A stretch of 64,000 nt of DNA from JAPPLG01 sp965199935 (GTDB lineage Bacteria; Bdellovibrionota; Bdellovibrionia; Bdellovibrionales; UBA1609). This document shows positions 43,938 to 53,569 of this stretch, in pieces. Numbering within the stretch: the stretch's first letter is position 1; each line of letters begins with the position of its first letter. The notes under the pieces were generated by a model. It was not told the DNA's origin, searched no databases, and saw only the letters and a list, made by a program, of their open reading frames with translations. The position numbers were made by a program, and so were the translations under genes. The stretch lies in contig CBDATD010000001.1 of the NCBI GenBank assembly GCA_965199935.1, positions 927,575 to 991,574 of the forward strand, read 5' to 3'.

Positions 43938-44359
43938 TGAAGCTCTTGAAATTATTAATGACAGTTCTTTTTTTATTTTTAAACTTTCAAATATACGGAG
44001 CGCCTGCCGCTGTAGGCAGTGCCTTTACCAAAGTGGAGTGTTGGTACACAAGAGGGTTGCAGAACAGATACTATCCCAGATTTAGCTGCAACGGGAATTT
44101 TGAAAAAGCGATTAGGGGGCCGAAGCATATATGCGAGGGGTCCGTTCAGTGTAAAAACCATGATGATGTTACCATCAATTTTCCAAGAGTGATATGCAAA
44201 CCTATCAGGTTTGAATATTGTGACCTGAGCGCTAAAGAGTGTACGTTTGGACCAAGCGGCGTTTATTTTAATGACAGTTTAAGGCAGATGCTTCCGGACG
44301 ACATTCGCGCTGATTTGCTGAATTTGAGTGATGAAATTCGTCCGGTGATTGTTGAGTAA
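43937..44359 (+). CDS. Small secreted cysteine-rich protein, unknown
   Basis: 140 aa with a signal peptide (LLKLLMTVLFLFLNFQIYGA) and seven or more cysteines in the mature part. Start at the ATG whose A overlaps the previous stop (TGATG), with AAAAGGAG upstream, so it is coupled to the preceding secreted gene. No known domain. Confidence 0.65.
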   Translation: MKLLKLLMTVLFLFLNFQIYGAPAAVGSAFTKVECWYTRGLQNRYYPRFSCNGNFEKAIRGPKHICEGSVQCKNHDDVTINFPRVICKPIRFEYCDLSAKECTFGPSGVYFNDSLRQMLPDDIRADLLNLSDEIRPVIVE

Positions 44360-44377
44360 GGACAAGGAGGTGTCTTG

Positions 44378-44677
44378 ATGTTTAGATGTATCATTTTTAT
44401 TTTATTGATGGGTGTAAGCGGCATTTTGTCAGCCCAGCAGGCTGTGGTGAGAGGAATAGTGGTGAGTTATGACTCAAAAAAGGTGGTTCTGTCGCAAAGA
44501 AACGGGGATGTTCGTATAGAAGTGCCAAGGAGCGCTGTCGCAAAGCAGTTTAAAAAACTGAGAACAGGTCAAAGAGTGCATGCTTTTTTGAGTCCTGCAG
44601 AAGTCATCAGAACTATGAAAGATAGACAGAAGAAAAAGGACAGAAGAAAAGTCTTCAAAAAAACAATCCACAATTAA
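44378..44677 (+). CDS. Small secreted basic protein, unknown
   Basis: 99 aa with a signal peptide (IIFILLMGVSGILSAQQ), a central beta-rich segment (GIVVSYDSKKVVLSQRNGDV) that may form an OB-like barrel, and a Lys/Arg-rich tail. AAGGAGG lies at ideal distance from the ATG. Third gene of the secreted cassette, followed by 150 bp of non-coding DNA before the convergent pheT. Confidence 0.6.
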   Translation: MFRCIIFILLMGVSGILSAQQAVVRGIVVSYDSKKVVLSQRNGDVRIEVPRSAVAKQFKKLRTGQRVHAFLSPAEVIRTMKDRQKKKDRRKVFKKTIHN

Positions 44678-44832
44678 GTTTCAATAGGAAACGCCTGGAC
44701 CCCTGCTGTAGTTGTGTGTCTGGAGTTCCCAGTGGTTTATAAAAGCGCGTTTGAAAGCTGGTGTCTAGTTTTTAAACTTATTAGATTTTTTTAGATAGTG
44801 TTTAACGAAGGCTGAAAAGGGAAGAACTCTTC

Positions 44833-47307
44833 CTATCGAAGCTGTACGGGGTATTTTTTGAGCAGAGCCTGAACCAGCGGCTCTTGAATAGAGTTGATTT
44901 GTTTTTCCGAAAGAGTTTTATCAGAGCCTTGAATGACAAGGCGAAAAGAAATAGATCGAAATCCCTCTTGAACATTTTCATAATAATCCACTAAGGAAAT
45001 ACTTCGGCACTCTTTAGGGGCCTGCTTTTTCATAAAATTCAAAATGTCCTCTGCGTTTTGATCGTTGGGAGCCAATATGGAAATATCTCTTTTGACGGAA
45101 GGCAGAAGAGACGGCTTGCGGAAAACAAAGTCTTTTTTTGGAGTCTGGAAAAGTAAAGACAGATTTAATTCTCCCATAGAAATATTTTCACGTATCTTAT
45201 GATCGTCCAATAGATTGAGGCTGACCTCTCCTATAAAACCGGCTGTCTGCCCCTGCACTTTTAATAAAAGACGTCTTTTCTTGTGTAAAAATGGAAACTG
45301 ACCTTCAAAGTCCAGCCATTTCCAGTCAGAGATTTGAATATTTTTCAATAAATTTTCTATGGATTTTTTTATGTCAAAGAGGACAGGCCGCGCGCTGTCC
45401 TTTTGCCATATATCTTTCTTCTGCCCCCAAGCCATGAAAGACAAATATTGTTTTTCTTCAAATTGATCCCCTGACTTAAAAAAGCTGACCCCTTGTTCAA
45501 AAAGCCGGCCGTAATCTTCGCCGTGTCGAATATTAAAAAGCAGGTTTTGAAACAGTCCGGGAAGCAGGCTTTGACGGAGGCTGTTCAAATCCTGAGAGAT
45601 GGGATTGGTGATAAAAATAGGACCGCTTGAAGGCATTCCTGGAACAAAACTTTTCCCTAAAAATCGGCTGTGAAGCGCGTGATCTACAAAGCTGTAGTTG
45701 ACGGCTTGATGATAACCCTGCCCCTTGGTTAATGTTTTAACGTGGTCTATAAATTCCAATTCTTCATCTTTTAGAGATTTTTGAGGGGCAAAAACCGGAA
45801 GACTTTCAGGAACAAAATCATAGCCTTTCAGCCGGGCCCATTCTTCAATAAGATCTTCTTTGATGTTTAAGTCTCTTCTATAGTAGGGGGGAGTCACCTT
45901 TATCTTTTTAAATGTTTTTGAAACTTTGGCATTCATGCTTTTCATCCATCTGGAAAATTCATTCATCGACACATCATAACCCAGACGCCCGCTCAACTGT
46001 TCTTTGTTGATGGCGATGGTCTTTTGTGAAAAGGAAAAGGAGCCTTTCTCAAAAGGGGTTCCCTGCAGAGAGCCTCCTGCTGTTTGTTGAATCATGGAGC
46101 AGGCTCTTTGCAGAGCTAATACGGTTGTATGAGGAAAGACCCCTCTGGAAAACTGAAAAGAGGATGCTGTGTTCAATCCCAATCTTCTGGAGGTCCGCCG
46201 AACAGCATAGGGGGCGAAAACAGCAGATTCAATAAAAATATTTTTTGTTTTTTCAGAAATAGCAGTGTTTTTTCCTCCGATCACACCTGCGAGAGCCAGA
46301 TTTTTCTTTTCGTCGTGAATCACTAATTCATCCCCTCGAAATTTTAATGTGCTGTCATTCAAAGCCGTCATTTCTGAATCAGCTTTTGCTTTTTTGACGT
46401 GAATGCCTCCATCCAGCGTATCTAAATCAAAGGCATGAAGGGGCTGACCCCACTCCAGCAGAATCCATGAAGTTACATCTACAATGTTGTTCACAGAGTG
46501 AACTCCTAAAAGCTCTAATCTTTTTTTCAACCAGTAGGGGGAAGGCCCCACTTGAACGTTTTTCATCATTTGTCCGCTGTAATAAGGGCAAATCTCCGGT
46601 TCATGCACCTGAACTTTGAAAGAACTCTTAAAGGGGGCTGTGCTGAGTTTGGATCTTTTTGAATATTTTATTTTCCCTTTGGGCAGTCCTAAATGAACTG
46701 CATTTGATTTTTGGTAATAAGGTTCAAAAGGAAAATGAAAAGACCTATTTAGGAGGCTGGAAAGCTCGCGGGCCAAGCCTGCATGGTTCATCAAATCCAC
46801 CCGGTTGGGAGGGATGAAAACATCTAAAACAGTGTCATTGATTTTTAGATACTCATCCAACCGGGCCCCAAGAGGAGCCGTTTGAGGTAAAATAAAAATA
46901 CCTTCATCCTCTTCGGAAGACAGACCGAGTTCTTTTTTGGACGCCAGCATCCCCTGGCTCAACTCTCCTCGAATTTTTCTTTCTTGGATTTTAAAATTTC
47001 CTGGAAGAACAGCCCCTTCTAAACAAAGAACTGCTTTGTCTTTATTTTTGGGATTTTTTGCTCCGCAAACTATAGTTAAAGGGGCCTGATTTTCTTCTAT
47101 TTTTACATGGCAGATTTGAAGCTTGTCTGCATTGGGGTGAGTATAAATTTTAGTGATTTGTCCAATGACAACATTGTCTAATTTTTTGGAGGCTGCGGCC
47201 TCCACTTCCAGCCCTTTAGAGTCCAACAACTGCGCCAGCTCCTTTGGCGTCTTATCAGAAAGAGAGACCAGCTCGCTGAGCCAATTAAAAGAATAAAGCA
47301 TTTTCAA
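44833..47307 (-). CDS. pheT: Phenylalanyl-tRNA synthetase beta subunit
   Basis: 824-aa subunit of the alpha2-beta2 synthetase. Order: N-terminal tRNA-binding OB domain (VVIGQITKIYTHPNADKLQI), B3/B4 editing region (VNNIVDVTSWILLEWGQPLH), B5 domain, catalytic-like core (WARLKGYDFVPESLP) and the C-terminal anticodon-binding ferredoxin-like domain (RDISILAPNDQNAEDILNFM). Overlaps pheS by 23 bases. No truncation. Confidence 0.96.
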   Translation of the reverse strand: MKMLYSFNWLSELVSLSDKTPKELAQLLDSKGLEVEAAASKKLDNVVIGQITKIYTHPNADKLQICHVKIEENQAPLTIVCGAKNPKNKDKAVLCLEGAVLPGNFKIQERKIRGELSQGMLASKKELGLSSEEDEGIFILPQTAPLGARLDEYLKINDTVLDVFIPPNRVDLMNHAGLARELSSLLNRSFHFPFEPYYQKSNAVHLGLPKGKIKYSKRSKLSTAPFKSSFKVQVHEPEICPYYSGQMMKNVQVGPSPYWLKKRLELLGVHSVNNIVDVTSWILLEWGQPLHAFDLDTLDGGIHVKKAKADSEMTALNDSTLKFRGDELVIHDEKKNLALAGVIGGKNTAISEKTKNIFIESAVFAPYAVRRTSRRLGLNTASSFQFSRGVFPHTTVLALQRACSMIQQTAGGSLQGTPFEKGSFSFSQKTIAINKEQLSGRLGYDVSMNEFSRWMKSMNAKVSKTFKKIKVTPPYYRRDLNIKEDLIEEWARLKGYDFVPESLPVFAPQKSLKDEELEFIDHVKTLTKGQGYHQAVNYSFVDHALHSRFLGKSFVPGMPSSGPIFITNPISQDLNSLRQSLLPGLFQNLLFNIRHGEDYGRLFEQGVSFFKSGDQFEEKQYLSFMAWGQKKDIWQKDSARPVLFDIKKSIENLLKNIQISDWKWLDFEGQFPFLHKKRRLLLKVQGQTAGFIGEVSLNLLDDHKIRENISMGELNLSLLFQTPKKDFVFRKPSLLPSVKRDISILAPNDQNAEDILNFMKKQAPKECRSISLVDYYENVQEGFRSISFRLVIQGSDKTLSEKQINSIQEPLVQALLKKYPVQLR

Positions 47308-48316
47308 ACTGCTCCAGAAAACTCACTCTATTTTCATACAATAAACGTATGTCCGGGATGCTGTACTTCAGAAGAGCCAGTCGATCCATGCCCATTCCAA
47401 AGGCAAAGCCCTGCCATTTGTCAGGGTTGACTGAACTGGCTTTCAGCACCTGAGGGTGCACCAGGCCGCAGCCTCCAATTTCAATCCATCCGGTGCCTTT
47501 GCAGAGAGAGCATCCTTGACCTCCACAAACAAAACAAGAGCTGTCATATTCTGCAGAAGGTTCTGTGAAGGGGAAAAAGCTGGGTCGAAATCTAATTTTT
47601 GCGGAAGAACCCTGCAGCTCTTTTAAAAAATAAGAAAGTGTTCCTTTGAGGTGGCTCATCGAGACTTTGCGGTCAATAAACAAACCTTCCATTTGATGAA
47701 AATGCGGGGAGTGGGAGGAGTCAATTTGATCCCTTCTAAAAACAGCTCCTGGAGCAATAACAGCAAGAGGAGGCTTGAGATTTTCTAAACTTCTAATTTG
47801 AACAGGGCTTGTGTGGGTTCTGAGCAGGTGTTTGGAGTCTAAGTAGAAAGTGTCTTGGTTGTCTCGAGAGGGATGGTCCGGAGGGATGTTCAAAGCTGAA
47901 AAGTTATACCAATCTGTTTCGATCAAAGGGCCGGAGGCTTTTTTATATCCCAGGTGAACAAAGACAGCGGAAGTTTTTTGAATAATTTGTTCAATAGGGT
48001 GAAGAGAGCCTCCCGCCCGGTGGGGGCCTGGCAGGCTTAAATCCAAAAAATCTTTTTCAGTTTCTTGGGATATTTCTGATTCCTTTAAGACTTTTCTTCT
48101 GCTTTGATAGTATTCTTCAATAGAATTTTTCAGGTCATTGATTTTTTGGCCGAATGCCGGCCGCTCCTCAGGTGAAAGATTTTTAAGCTCTTTCATTAAG
48201 GAGGTGACTTGTCCATTTTTCCCTAAGTAACGCACTCTTACTTGATACAAAGCATTTGTATTGGATGCTGAGAAGAGTTCGCTTTTAGCTGTCTGTAAAA
48301 TTTCTTTTTGCTTCAA
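47285..48316 (-). CDS. pheS: Phenylalanyl-tRNA synthetase alpha subunit
   Basis: 343-aa catalytic subunit. N-terminal coiled coil (VRYLGKNGQVTSLMKELKNL), then class II motifs: GSLHPIEQII, FYLDSKHLLRTHTSPVQIR, GAVFRRDQIDSSHSPHFHQM (motif 2) and FAFGMGMDRLALLKY (motif 3). It forms an operon with pheT. It carries the Cys-rich insert CFVCGGQGCSLCKGTG, seen in a subset of bacterial PheS. Confidence 0.96.
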   Translation of the reverse strand: MKQKEILQTAKSELFSASNTNALYQVRVRYLGKNGQVTSLMKELKNLSPEERPAFGQKINDLKNSIEEYYQSRRKVLKESEISQETEKDFLDLSLPGPHRAGGSLHPIEQIIQKTSAVFVHLGYKKASGPLIETDWYNFSALNIPPDHPSRDNQDTFYLDSKHLLRTHTSPVQIRSLENLKPPLAVIAPGAVFRRDQIDSSHSPHFHQMEGLFIDRKVSMSHLKGTLSYFLKELQGSSAKIRFRPSFFPFTEPSAEYDSSCFVCGGQGCSLCKGTGWIEIGGCGLVHPQVLKASSVNPDKWQGFAFGMGMDRLALLKYSIPDIRLLYENRVSFLEQFENALFF

Positions 48317-48361
48317 TGTGTATGCTTCCTGTGTTCATACTAGGGTTTTTTTTGGGAAATC

Positions 48362-50227
48362 TCAAGACAAAAGTTGATAGAAGCCTGCGCTGATAAAATA
48401 AGCAAATAAATTGAGGGCAATGAGTTGGGTCACTGCAAACAACGTTGAATTTGTTTCTTTTTGCACAACGGCTGTTGTGGATAAACATTGAAGTGAAATC
48501 ATAAAGAACAAAATCAACACCCCCAGGCTTAAAGGGGTGAAAACAGGGTCCCCTCTTTTATTTTTAGCGGCGCGCATTTTCTTTAATAGAGAGTGCTGGA
48601 GGCTTGATTCTTCATCTTCACCTGTGATTTGAAATAAAGCGGCTAAGGTGGAAACGAAAACCTCACGAGCTACAAAAGCAGAGAGCAGGCCAATCCCCAC
48701 CCGCCAGTCTGTTCCCATTTGTTCAAAAGCGGGTTCAATAGCTTTCCCAAATTTTCCGGCGTAGCTGTTTTCCATTTGCTCAGCAGAACTCCACTCAGTA
48801 TTTCTGGGAAAGTTCAAAGAGCCCCACATGATTAAAGCAAAAATAAAAATCAAAGGTCCTGCTCCTTTGATATATGAAAAGCTTCTCCTCCACGCCGTTA
48901 AAATGACTCCGGAAAGCATAGGTCTTCTGTAAACAGGAAGCTCCATGACAAAAGGGGAGGAAGTGTCGGAGCGTATAATAAAACTGAGTACATAAGCCGC
49001 CAGGGAGGCTAAAACCATTGAGCCAATGTAAATCAATGCCATCCAAAGCCCTGCCTTCCATGGAGAATCTCCATAGAAAAACAAGCTCAGCAAGAGAGAG
49101 TAAACGGGAAGTCTGGCAGAGCAGGTGAGAAGAGGAATAACTGCGATGACGATCCATCTTTCTGTTCGAGAAGTGAGGTTTCTGGCAGATAGGCAGGCGG
49201 GAATAGCACAGGCATATCCTGATAAAAATGGAATAAATGAGCGTCCGCTAAGCCCTATTTTTGAAAAGAAAGCATCTATTAGAGAAACGGCTCGGGCCAA
49301 ATAGCCGGTATCTTCTAAAATGCTGATGCCTGCGAATAAAATAAAAATTTGTGGAATAAAAACAAAGACAGCGGCGAAGCTTGTCACCACTCCGTTGGAT
49401 AAAAAATCAACGAAAAGAGAGCCGCCGAGCTTTGACGTTTTTTCAGCAAGAATAGAAAACCCAATGTCCACCCCATCCATTAAGGGAGCGGCCAGCCAAA
49501 ATAAAGATGAAAATAAAACCACCATAGTGGATAAAAAACTTAAAGCGCCGAAAATGGGGTGGAGTAAAATACGGTCTGCTTTTTTTGTAAATTCAATGCC
49601 CTTAATATTTTTAGGCAGAAACTTTTCAATAACAGCGTCTGTTTTTTTAAAAAAACCCCGTTGAAGTTTCAGGATTTCTTCCGGCTTCAAACAAGTATTT
49701 TTTGTGTGATGTGCTTTTGAAATCCCTTGAGCCAGCTCTAAAACTCCCTGTCCCAGTTTTCCTTGGATTGGGAACACAGGAATCCCCCCCAGGGCTTTGG
49801 AAAACTCTTTGATATTGAGCTTGTGTGTCCGGGGCAGTAGATCTGTCATGGTCAAAGCCGCCATAACAGGCAGACCCATTTCTGCGAGTTGAAAGACCAG
49901 GGGGAGCTGTCTATGGAGGCGTAGAACATCAAGGGTGACCACAACTGTATGAATAGGAGTTTCTGATAAAAGTTTTTGAGTGATTTTCTCGCTAGGTGTT
50001 TTTGGAAATATGCTATAGACCCCAGGAGTGTCTATAATTTTATAAGGTAAATTGTATTTACCGATGGGATTGCCCTTAAGATAATCCACAGTGGAGCCGG
50101 GGTAATTCACCACACGGGCTTTGTAGCCTGTCAGCCAGTTGAATAAGGTTGTTTTCCCGCTGTTGGGGGGGCCGGCGAGAACAATGTGTTTCGGATCAGA
50201 CGGCATTTTAAGAGGAGCAGACTTCAA
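48362..50227 (-). CDS. feoB: Ferrous iron transporter FeoB
   Basis: 621-aa inner-membrane Fe(II) transporter. N-terminal G domain: G1 GPPNSGKTTLFN, switch region NYPGSTVDY, G3 IDTPGVYSI. The G4 position reads ALTMTDLLPR, where most FeoB have N-x-x-D, so the asparagine is replaced by threonine. Gate motifs in the membrane part include FLSGYACAIPACLSAR. Its start overlaps feoA. It is somewhat shorter than E. coli FeoB. Confidence 0.93.
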   Translation of the reverse strand: MKSAPLKMPSDPKHIVLAGPPNSGKTTLFNWLTGYKARVVNYPGSTVDYLKGNPIGKYNLPYKIIDTPGVYSIFPKTPSEKITQKLLSETPIHTVVVTLDVLRLHRQLPLVFQLAEMGLPVMAALTMTDLLPRTHKLNIKEFSKALGGIPVFPIQGKLGQGVLELAQGISKAHHTKNTCLKPEEILKLQRGFFKKTDAVIEKFLPKNIKGIEFTKKADRILLHPIFGALSFLSTMVVLFSSLFWLAAPLMDGVDIGFSILAEKTSKLGGSLFVDFLSNGVVTSFAAVFVFIPQIFILFAGISILEDTGYLARAVSLIDAFFSKIGLSGRSFIPFLSGYACAIPACLSARNLTSRTERWIVIAVIPLLTCSARLPVYSLLLSLFFYGDSPWKAGLWMALIYIGSMVLASLAAYVLSFIIRSDTSSPFVMELPVYRRPMLSGVILTAWRRSFSYIKGAGPLIFIFALIMWGSLNFPRNTEWSSAEQMENSYAGKFGKAIEPAFEQMGTDWRVGIGLLSAFVAREVFVSTLAALFQITGEDEESSLQHSLLKKMRAAKNKRGDPVFTPLSLGVLILFFMISLQCLSTTAVVQKETNSTLFAVTQLIALNLFAYFISAGFYQLLS

Positions 50228-50441
50228 GCAGACGAGCCTCTTCTTCTCTCAAGACCAAACTTTCATTGCCGACAGTAATATGAACGTTTCTGCTGAAGGG
50301 AAGCCGCCCCAAGTTTTGAATTTGAACACCTGTGCGGATGCCCATCTCATAAAACTTCTGGCAAATAGATGTTTCACTCGTGGTAAAGCTTGCCACTTTG
50401 CCTTGTGCTAAAACAGGAAAGTCAATAAGGCAGTAATTCAT
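50208..50441 (-). CDS. feoA: FeoA-family protein
   Basis: 77-aa SH3-like partner of FeoB, starting MNYCLIDFPVLAQGKVASF at the ATG preceded by AAGGAG; a longer frame upstream is unlikely. FYEMGIRTGVQIQNLGRLP and the C-terminal LREEEARLLEV fit FeoA. It overlaps feoB by 20 bases. Confidence 0.85.
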   Translation of the reverse strand: MNYCLIDFPVLAQGKVASFTTSETSICQKFYEMGIRTGVQIQNLGRLPFSRNVHITVGNESLVLREEEARLLEVCSS

Positions 50442-50678
50442 CGTTCTCCTTGATGGGTCATGTCTATTTATGGTGTCTGTTGTAAAAAGCATTGATAGAC
50501 TTTAGATGAAGCTAACATGGAAGCTTTGCACCATACCATTAAAATTAAAAACTTCCTGCAAACAAGAATCAAATGATAATCGGATCTTGACCTTTAAGCA
50601 TATTAGACTTTAGATAGTTTTTTTTATAACAGGCTTGCTTTCATCCACATTTTTCAACACGCGGGCGGTTTTAACAAA

Positions 50679-51290
50679 ATGAGCATGAATAAAAAAAGAT
50701 GCGCTTGGCTGAAATTAACGAACGAAAAGTACGTGAGCTATCATGATCGAGAGTGGGGAAGGCCTTTGCACGACGATAAAGCCCACTTTGAATTGCTGAG
50801 TTTGGAGTGTGCTCAGGCGGGTTTGAGCTGGGAGACTGTTTTAAATAAAAGAGAAAATTACCGCAGGGCTTTTGAAGGTTTTGATCCTCGAAAAGTCTCA
50901 AAGTTTTCCAAATTAAAAGTCAATCGTTTATTGAGAAATAAGGGGATTATTAGAAACCGCTTAAAAATTGAATCTGTTATTCATAACGCTAAAGTTTTTC
51001 TGAAAGTGCAGAAAGAGTTTGGTTCTTTTGACGCTTACATATGGGGCTTTGTGGGGGGAGAGCCTCGCATCAACGCTTTTAAATCCTTGAAGGATTATCC
51101 ATCCTCCACAGAAACAAGTGATTTGATTTCAAAAGATTTGAAGAAGAGGGGTTTTAAATTTACAGGCAGTACGATTGTGTATGCTTATATGCAGTCCGCC
51201 GGTCTTGTGCAGGATCACAGCCGTGATTGCTGTCTTGGCGGTAAAAAGTTAAGATCTTTACACCAAAAAACTTGTCAGCAGGTATTATAA
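50679..51290 (+). CDS. tag: DNA-3-methyladenine glycosylase I
   Basis: 203-aa base-excision repair enzyme that removes 3-methyladenine. Family signatures: RCAWL, YHDREWGRPLHDD, CAQAGLSWETVLNKR (catalytic region), GFVGGEPRIN and QDHSRDCC; the zinc ligands Cys, His, His, Cys are all present. It has its own promoter region and sits upstream of ETF-QO by about 50 bp, on the same strand. Confidence 0.95.
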   Translation: MSMNKKRCAWLKLTNEKYVSYHDREWGRPLHDDKAHFELLSLECAQAGLSWETVLNKRENYRRAFEGFDPRKVSKFSKLKVNRLLRNKGIIRNRLKIESVIHNAKVFLKVQKEFGSFDAYIWGFVGGEPRINAFKSLKDYPSSTETSDLISKDLKKRGFKFTGSTIVYAYMQSAGLVQDHSRDCCLGGKKLRSLHQKTCQQVL

Positions 51291-51342
51291 AAGCTTATCG
51301 ACGGCAGGCACTGCAGTCATTTTGAAGTGGAGAGGGTAAAAA

Positions 51343-52950
51343 ATGAACTCTGGTTTTATACCAAAAGATTATCAATTAAAATATTCTTTGGATCAGAAAA
51401 TAATTCAAGGGCGTCCCGCTGGAGAGGTTTTGAGTTTTTCTGCTTTGTTTGTAGGAGCGGGGCCTGCTTCTTTATCCGGGGCCATCCGCTTGAAGCAGCT
51501 GCTCCCTGATCTGTCTATTGGTGTGATTGAAAAGGCCGGTCGTTTAGGAGGACACACTCTTTCCGGCGCTGTGATCAATCCCCTGGCGTTTAAAAAATTA
51601 TTTCCTCAAATGACATCCAAAGATTGGCCTTTTTATCAAAAAGTGGTGAGTGAAAGAATGTATTTTCTCACAAAGACGAAAGCGTATAGAATCCCTGCTC
51701 CTCCTACAATGAAAAACAAAGGTTTTTTTACAGCTTCTTTGTGTGAGGTGGTTCGATGGCTTGGGAAAAAGGCAGAGGAATTGGGTGTGGATATTTTTCC
51801 AAGCACGCCGGCTCATAAGTTGATTTTAGAAAAAAATCGAGTGATTGGCATTCAAACCACTCCTTATGGTTTAGATAGAAATGGAGAAAAAACTTCTCAG
51901 TATCAAGAACCTATTAATATTTTGGCAGAGAATATTTTTTTAGCCGATGGAGTGAGAGGAAATCTTTCACAAGCTTGGCTGAAGTGGAAAAATATTTCTT
52001 CCTGCTATCCCAGTCAATATTCGCTGGGGATTAAAGAGGTATGGAAAATCAAGCATTTGCCGAAAGATGTGATTCATACGGTGGGTTATCCTTTAAAAGG
52101 GTTTGGAGGCAGTTTTCTTTATCCTTTGTCTTCCGGTAATATCTCTGTGGGGTTAGTGGCGGGAATGGGTCATTCTTCCAGTCAATGGAATGTGAACAAA
52201 CAGTTTCAGCAGATGAAGGAGCATCCTTTCTTTAAAAAAATATTAGAAGGGGGAGAGTGTTTGGAATGGGGGGCTAAAGTGATTCCAGAAGGGGGTTTTT
52301 ACAGCACTCCTGACCGGCTGTATGAAGATGGGGTGTTTATAATTGGAGATTCAGCGGGTTTGGTGAATGTACCTTCTTTGAAAGGGATTCACTATGCGAT
52401 GCTCTCAGGTATTTTGTCTGCTGAATTTTTAACTCAGAAAAAGAAAGGGAAAACAACAGGCTCTTATGAAGATGTGATTAAAAAACAATCTGTGATCGGC
52501 AGAGATTTGTATAAAGTTAGAAATATTGTACAGACTTTGCAAATTGAAAATAAAATAGTGGGTTTTATTAAAGCTGGTCTGATGGCGCTTACTTTTGGAC
52601 GTTTTCCGGGAAAATTGAATACCAAAAAACTTTTGAAAGATAATCAGAAGAAAAGATTTGTGAGTTCCAGCCAGCAGGAAACAACTGATGTTTCAAAAGC
52701 GTCTTCGGTCTATTTGTCCGGTAATAAAACGAGGGACGATATTCCATCCCACTTAGAGCTTTCTGAAAATCTTCCGGAGGAGGTTCAAGATTTTTATGTC
52801 AATTTTTGCCCTGCCGGGGTTTACGAAAAAAAAGAAGGCAGGCTGATTGTAAATGCTCCCAACTGTGTTGACTGCAAGGCGACGGATGTCTTGGGTCCTC
52901 GGTGGAATCCTAGGGAGGGCGGCTCCGGCCCTGACTACAGCCTCATGTAA
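51343..52950 (+). CDS. Electron transfer flavoprotein-ubiquinone oxidoreductase
   Basis: 535-aa membrane-associated enzyme that passes electrons from ETF to quinone. N-terminal FAD-binding FVGAGPASLSGAIRLKQLL, substrate domain (FLYPLSSGNISVGLVAGMGH), FIIGDSAGLVNVPSLKGIHY, and a C-terminal 4Fe-4S segment NFCPAGVYE ... NCVDCKATDVLGPRWNPREG. Three of the four expected cluster cysteines are visible; the usual CKTC is CKAT here, so the last ligand is replaced by Thr. Otherwise full length. Its presence suggests fatty-acid or amino-acid beta-oxidation with a respiratory chain. Confidence 0.92.
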   Translation: MNSGFIPKDYQLKYSLDQKIIQGRPAGEVLSFSALFVGAGPASLSGAIRLKQLLPDLSIGVIEKAGRLGGHTLSGAVINPLAFKKLFPQMTSKDWPFYQKVVSERMYFLTKTKAYRIPAPPTMKNKGFFTASLCEVVRWLGKKAEELGVDIFPSTPAHKLILEKNRVIGIQTTPYGLDRNGEKTSQYQEPINILAENIFLADGVRGNLSQAWLKWKNISSCYPSQYSLGIKEVWKIKHLPKDVIHTVGYPLKGFGGSFLYPLSSGNISVGLVAGMGHSSSQWNVNKQFQQMKEHPFFKKILEGGECLEWGAKVIPEGGFYSTPDRLYEDGVFIIGDSAGLVNVPSLKGIHYAMLSGILSAEFLTQKKKGKTTGSYEDVIKKQSVIGRDLYKVRNIVQTLQIENKIVGFIKAGLMALTFGRFPGKLNTKKLLKDNQKKRFVSSSQQETTDVSKASSVYLSGNKTRDDIPSHLELSENLPEEVQDFYVNFCPAGVYEKKEGRLIVNAPNCVDCKATDVLGPRWNPREGGSGPDYSLM

Positions 52951-53226
52951 ACCAATACTGATCGTGTTATTCTCTGACAGGCCTTCGTCAAACACAGCAG
53001 TAATGGATAACAAAGTAAAGATGACAAAACTGGAATCAGAGATGAGAATTGGCTCATTAGCCGATTCTTAAAGACAAACCTATAAAAATCTTAAAATGAG
53101 ACACAATTTTCGATGAATTTTGCTAAACCTCCGCGAAGGTGGTAGTCTCCTGTGAGGGCGCCGGCGAAGCCTTTATTGTGCGTGCGGCGTTCGTAAACCA
53201 AACATTATTTTAAGGAGGTCGATGAT

Positions 53227-53535
53227 ATGAAAACAGTAATAATTTTATTTCTTTCTTTCTTTGGATTGAATGTTTATTCACTCGCCTGCAATAGGGTTGC
53301 GTCGGGTGATGCAGGATGTATTCAGTTGTTGCTTGAGCATAGAAAGGATCTTCTGGAAAATGACTTGGCTGAAAAATATGAAAAAAATCTTTCATCTATG
53401 GAGCAGGATAGATTTGATAGATGGGTCAGAGGTTCAGAGGTTGATGAGGCGATTCAAAAAATAAGAGAAGTTGAATATTTATTGGATATACGAAGTCCGC
53501 ACGCCAAACACGTAAAGATTATAAATGCCATGTAA
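53227..53535 (+). CDS. Small secreted protein, unknown
   Basis: 102 aa with signal peptide (VIILFLSFFGLNVYSLA) and a good AAGGAGG site. The mature part is helical and charged (RWVRGSEVDEAIQKIREVEY). The last ~145 bases of the gene lie in the 1.23-kb segment partially copied at 56708-57114, where only the C-terminal half is repeated. Function unknown. Confidence 0.6.
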   Translation: MKTVIILFLSFFGLNVYSLACNRVASGDAGCIQLLLEHRKDLLENDLAEKYEKNLSSMEQDRFDRWVRGSEVDEAIQKIREVEYLLDIRSPHAKHVKIINAM

Positions 53536-53569
53536 TTTTATTGGGAGAATAAAGCGCAAAAGTGAAATC

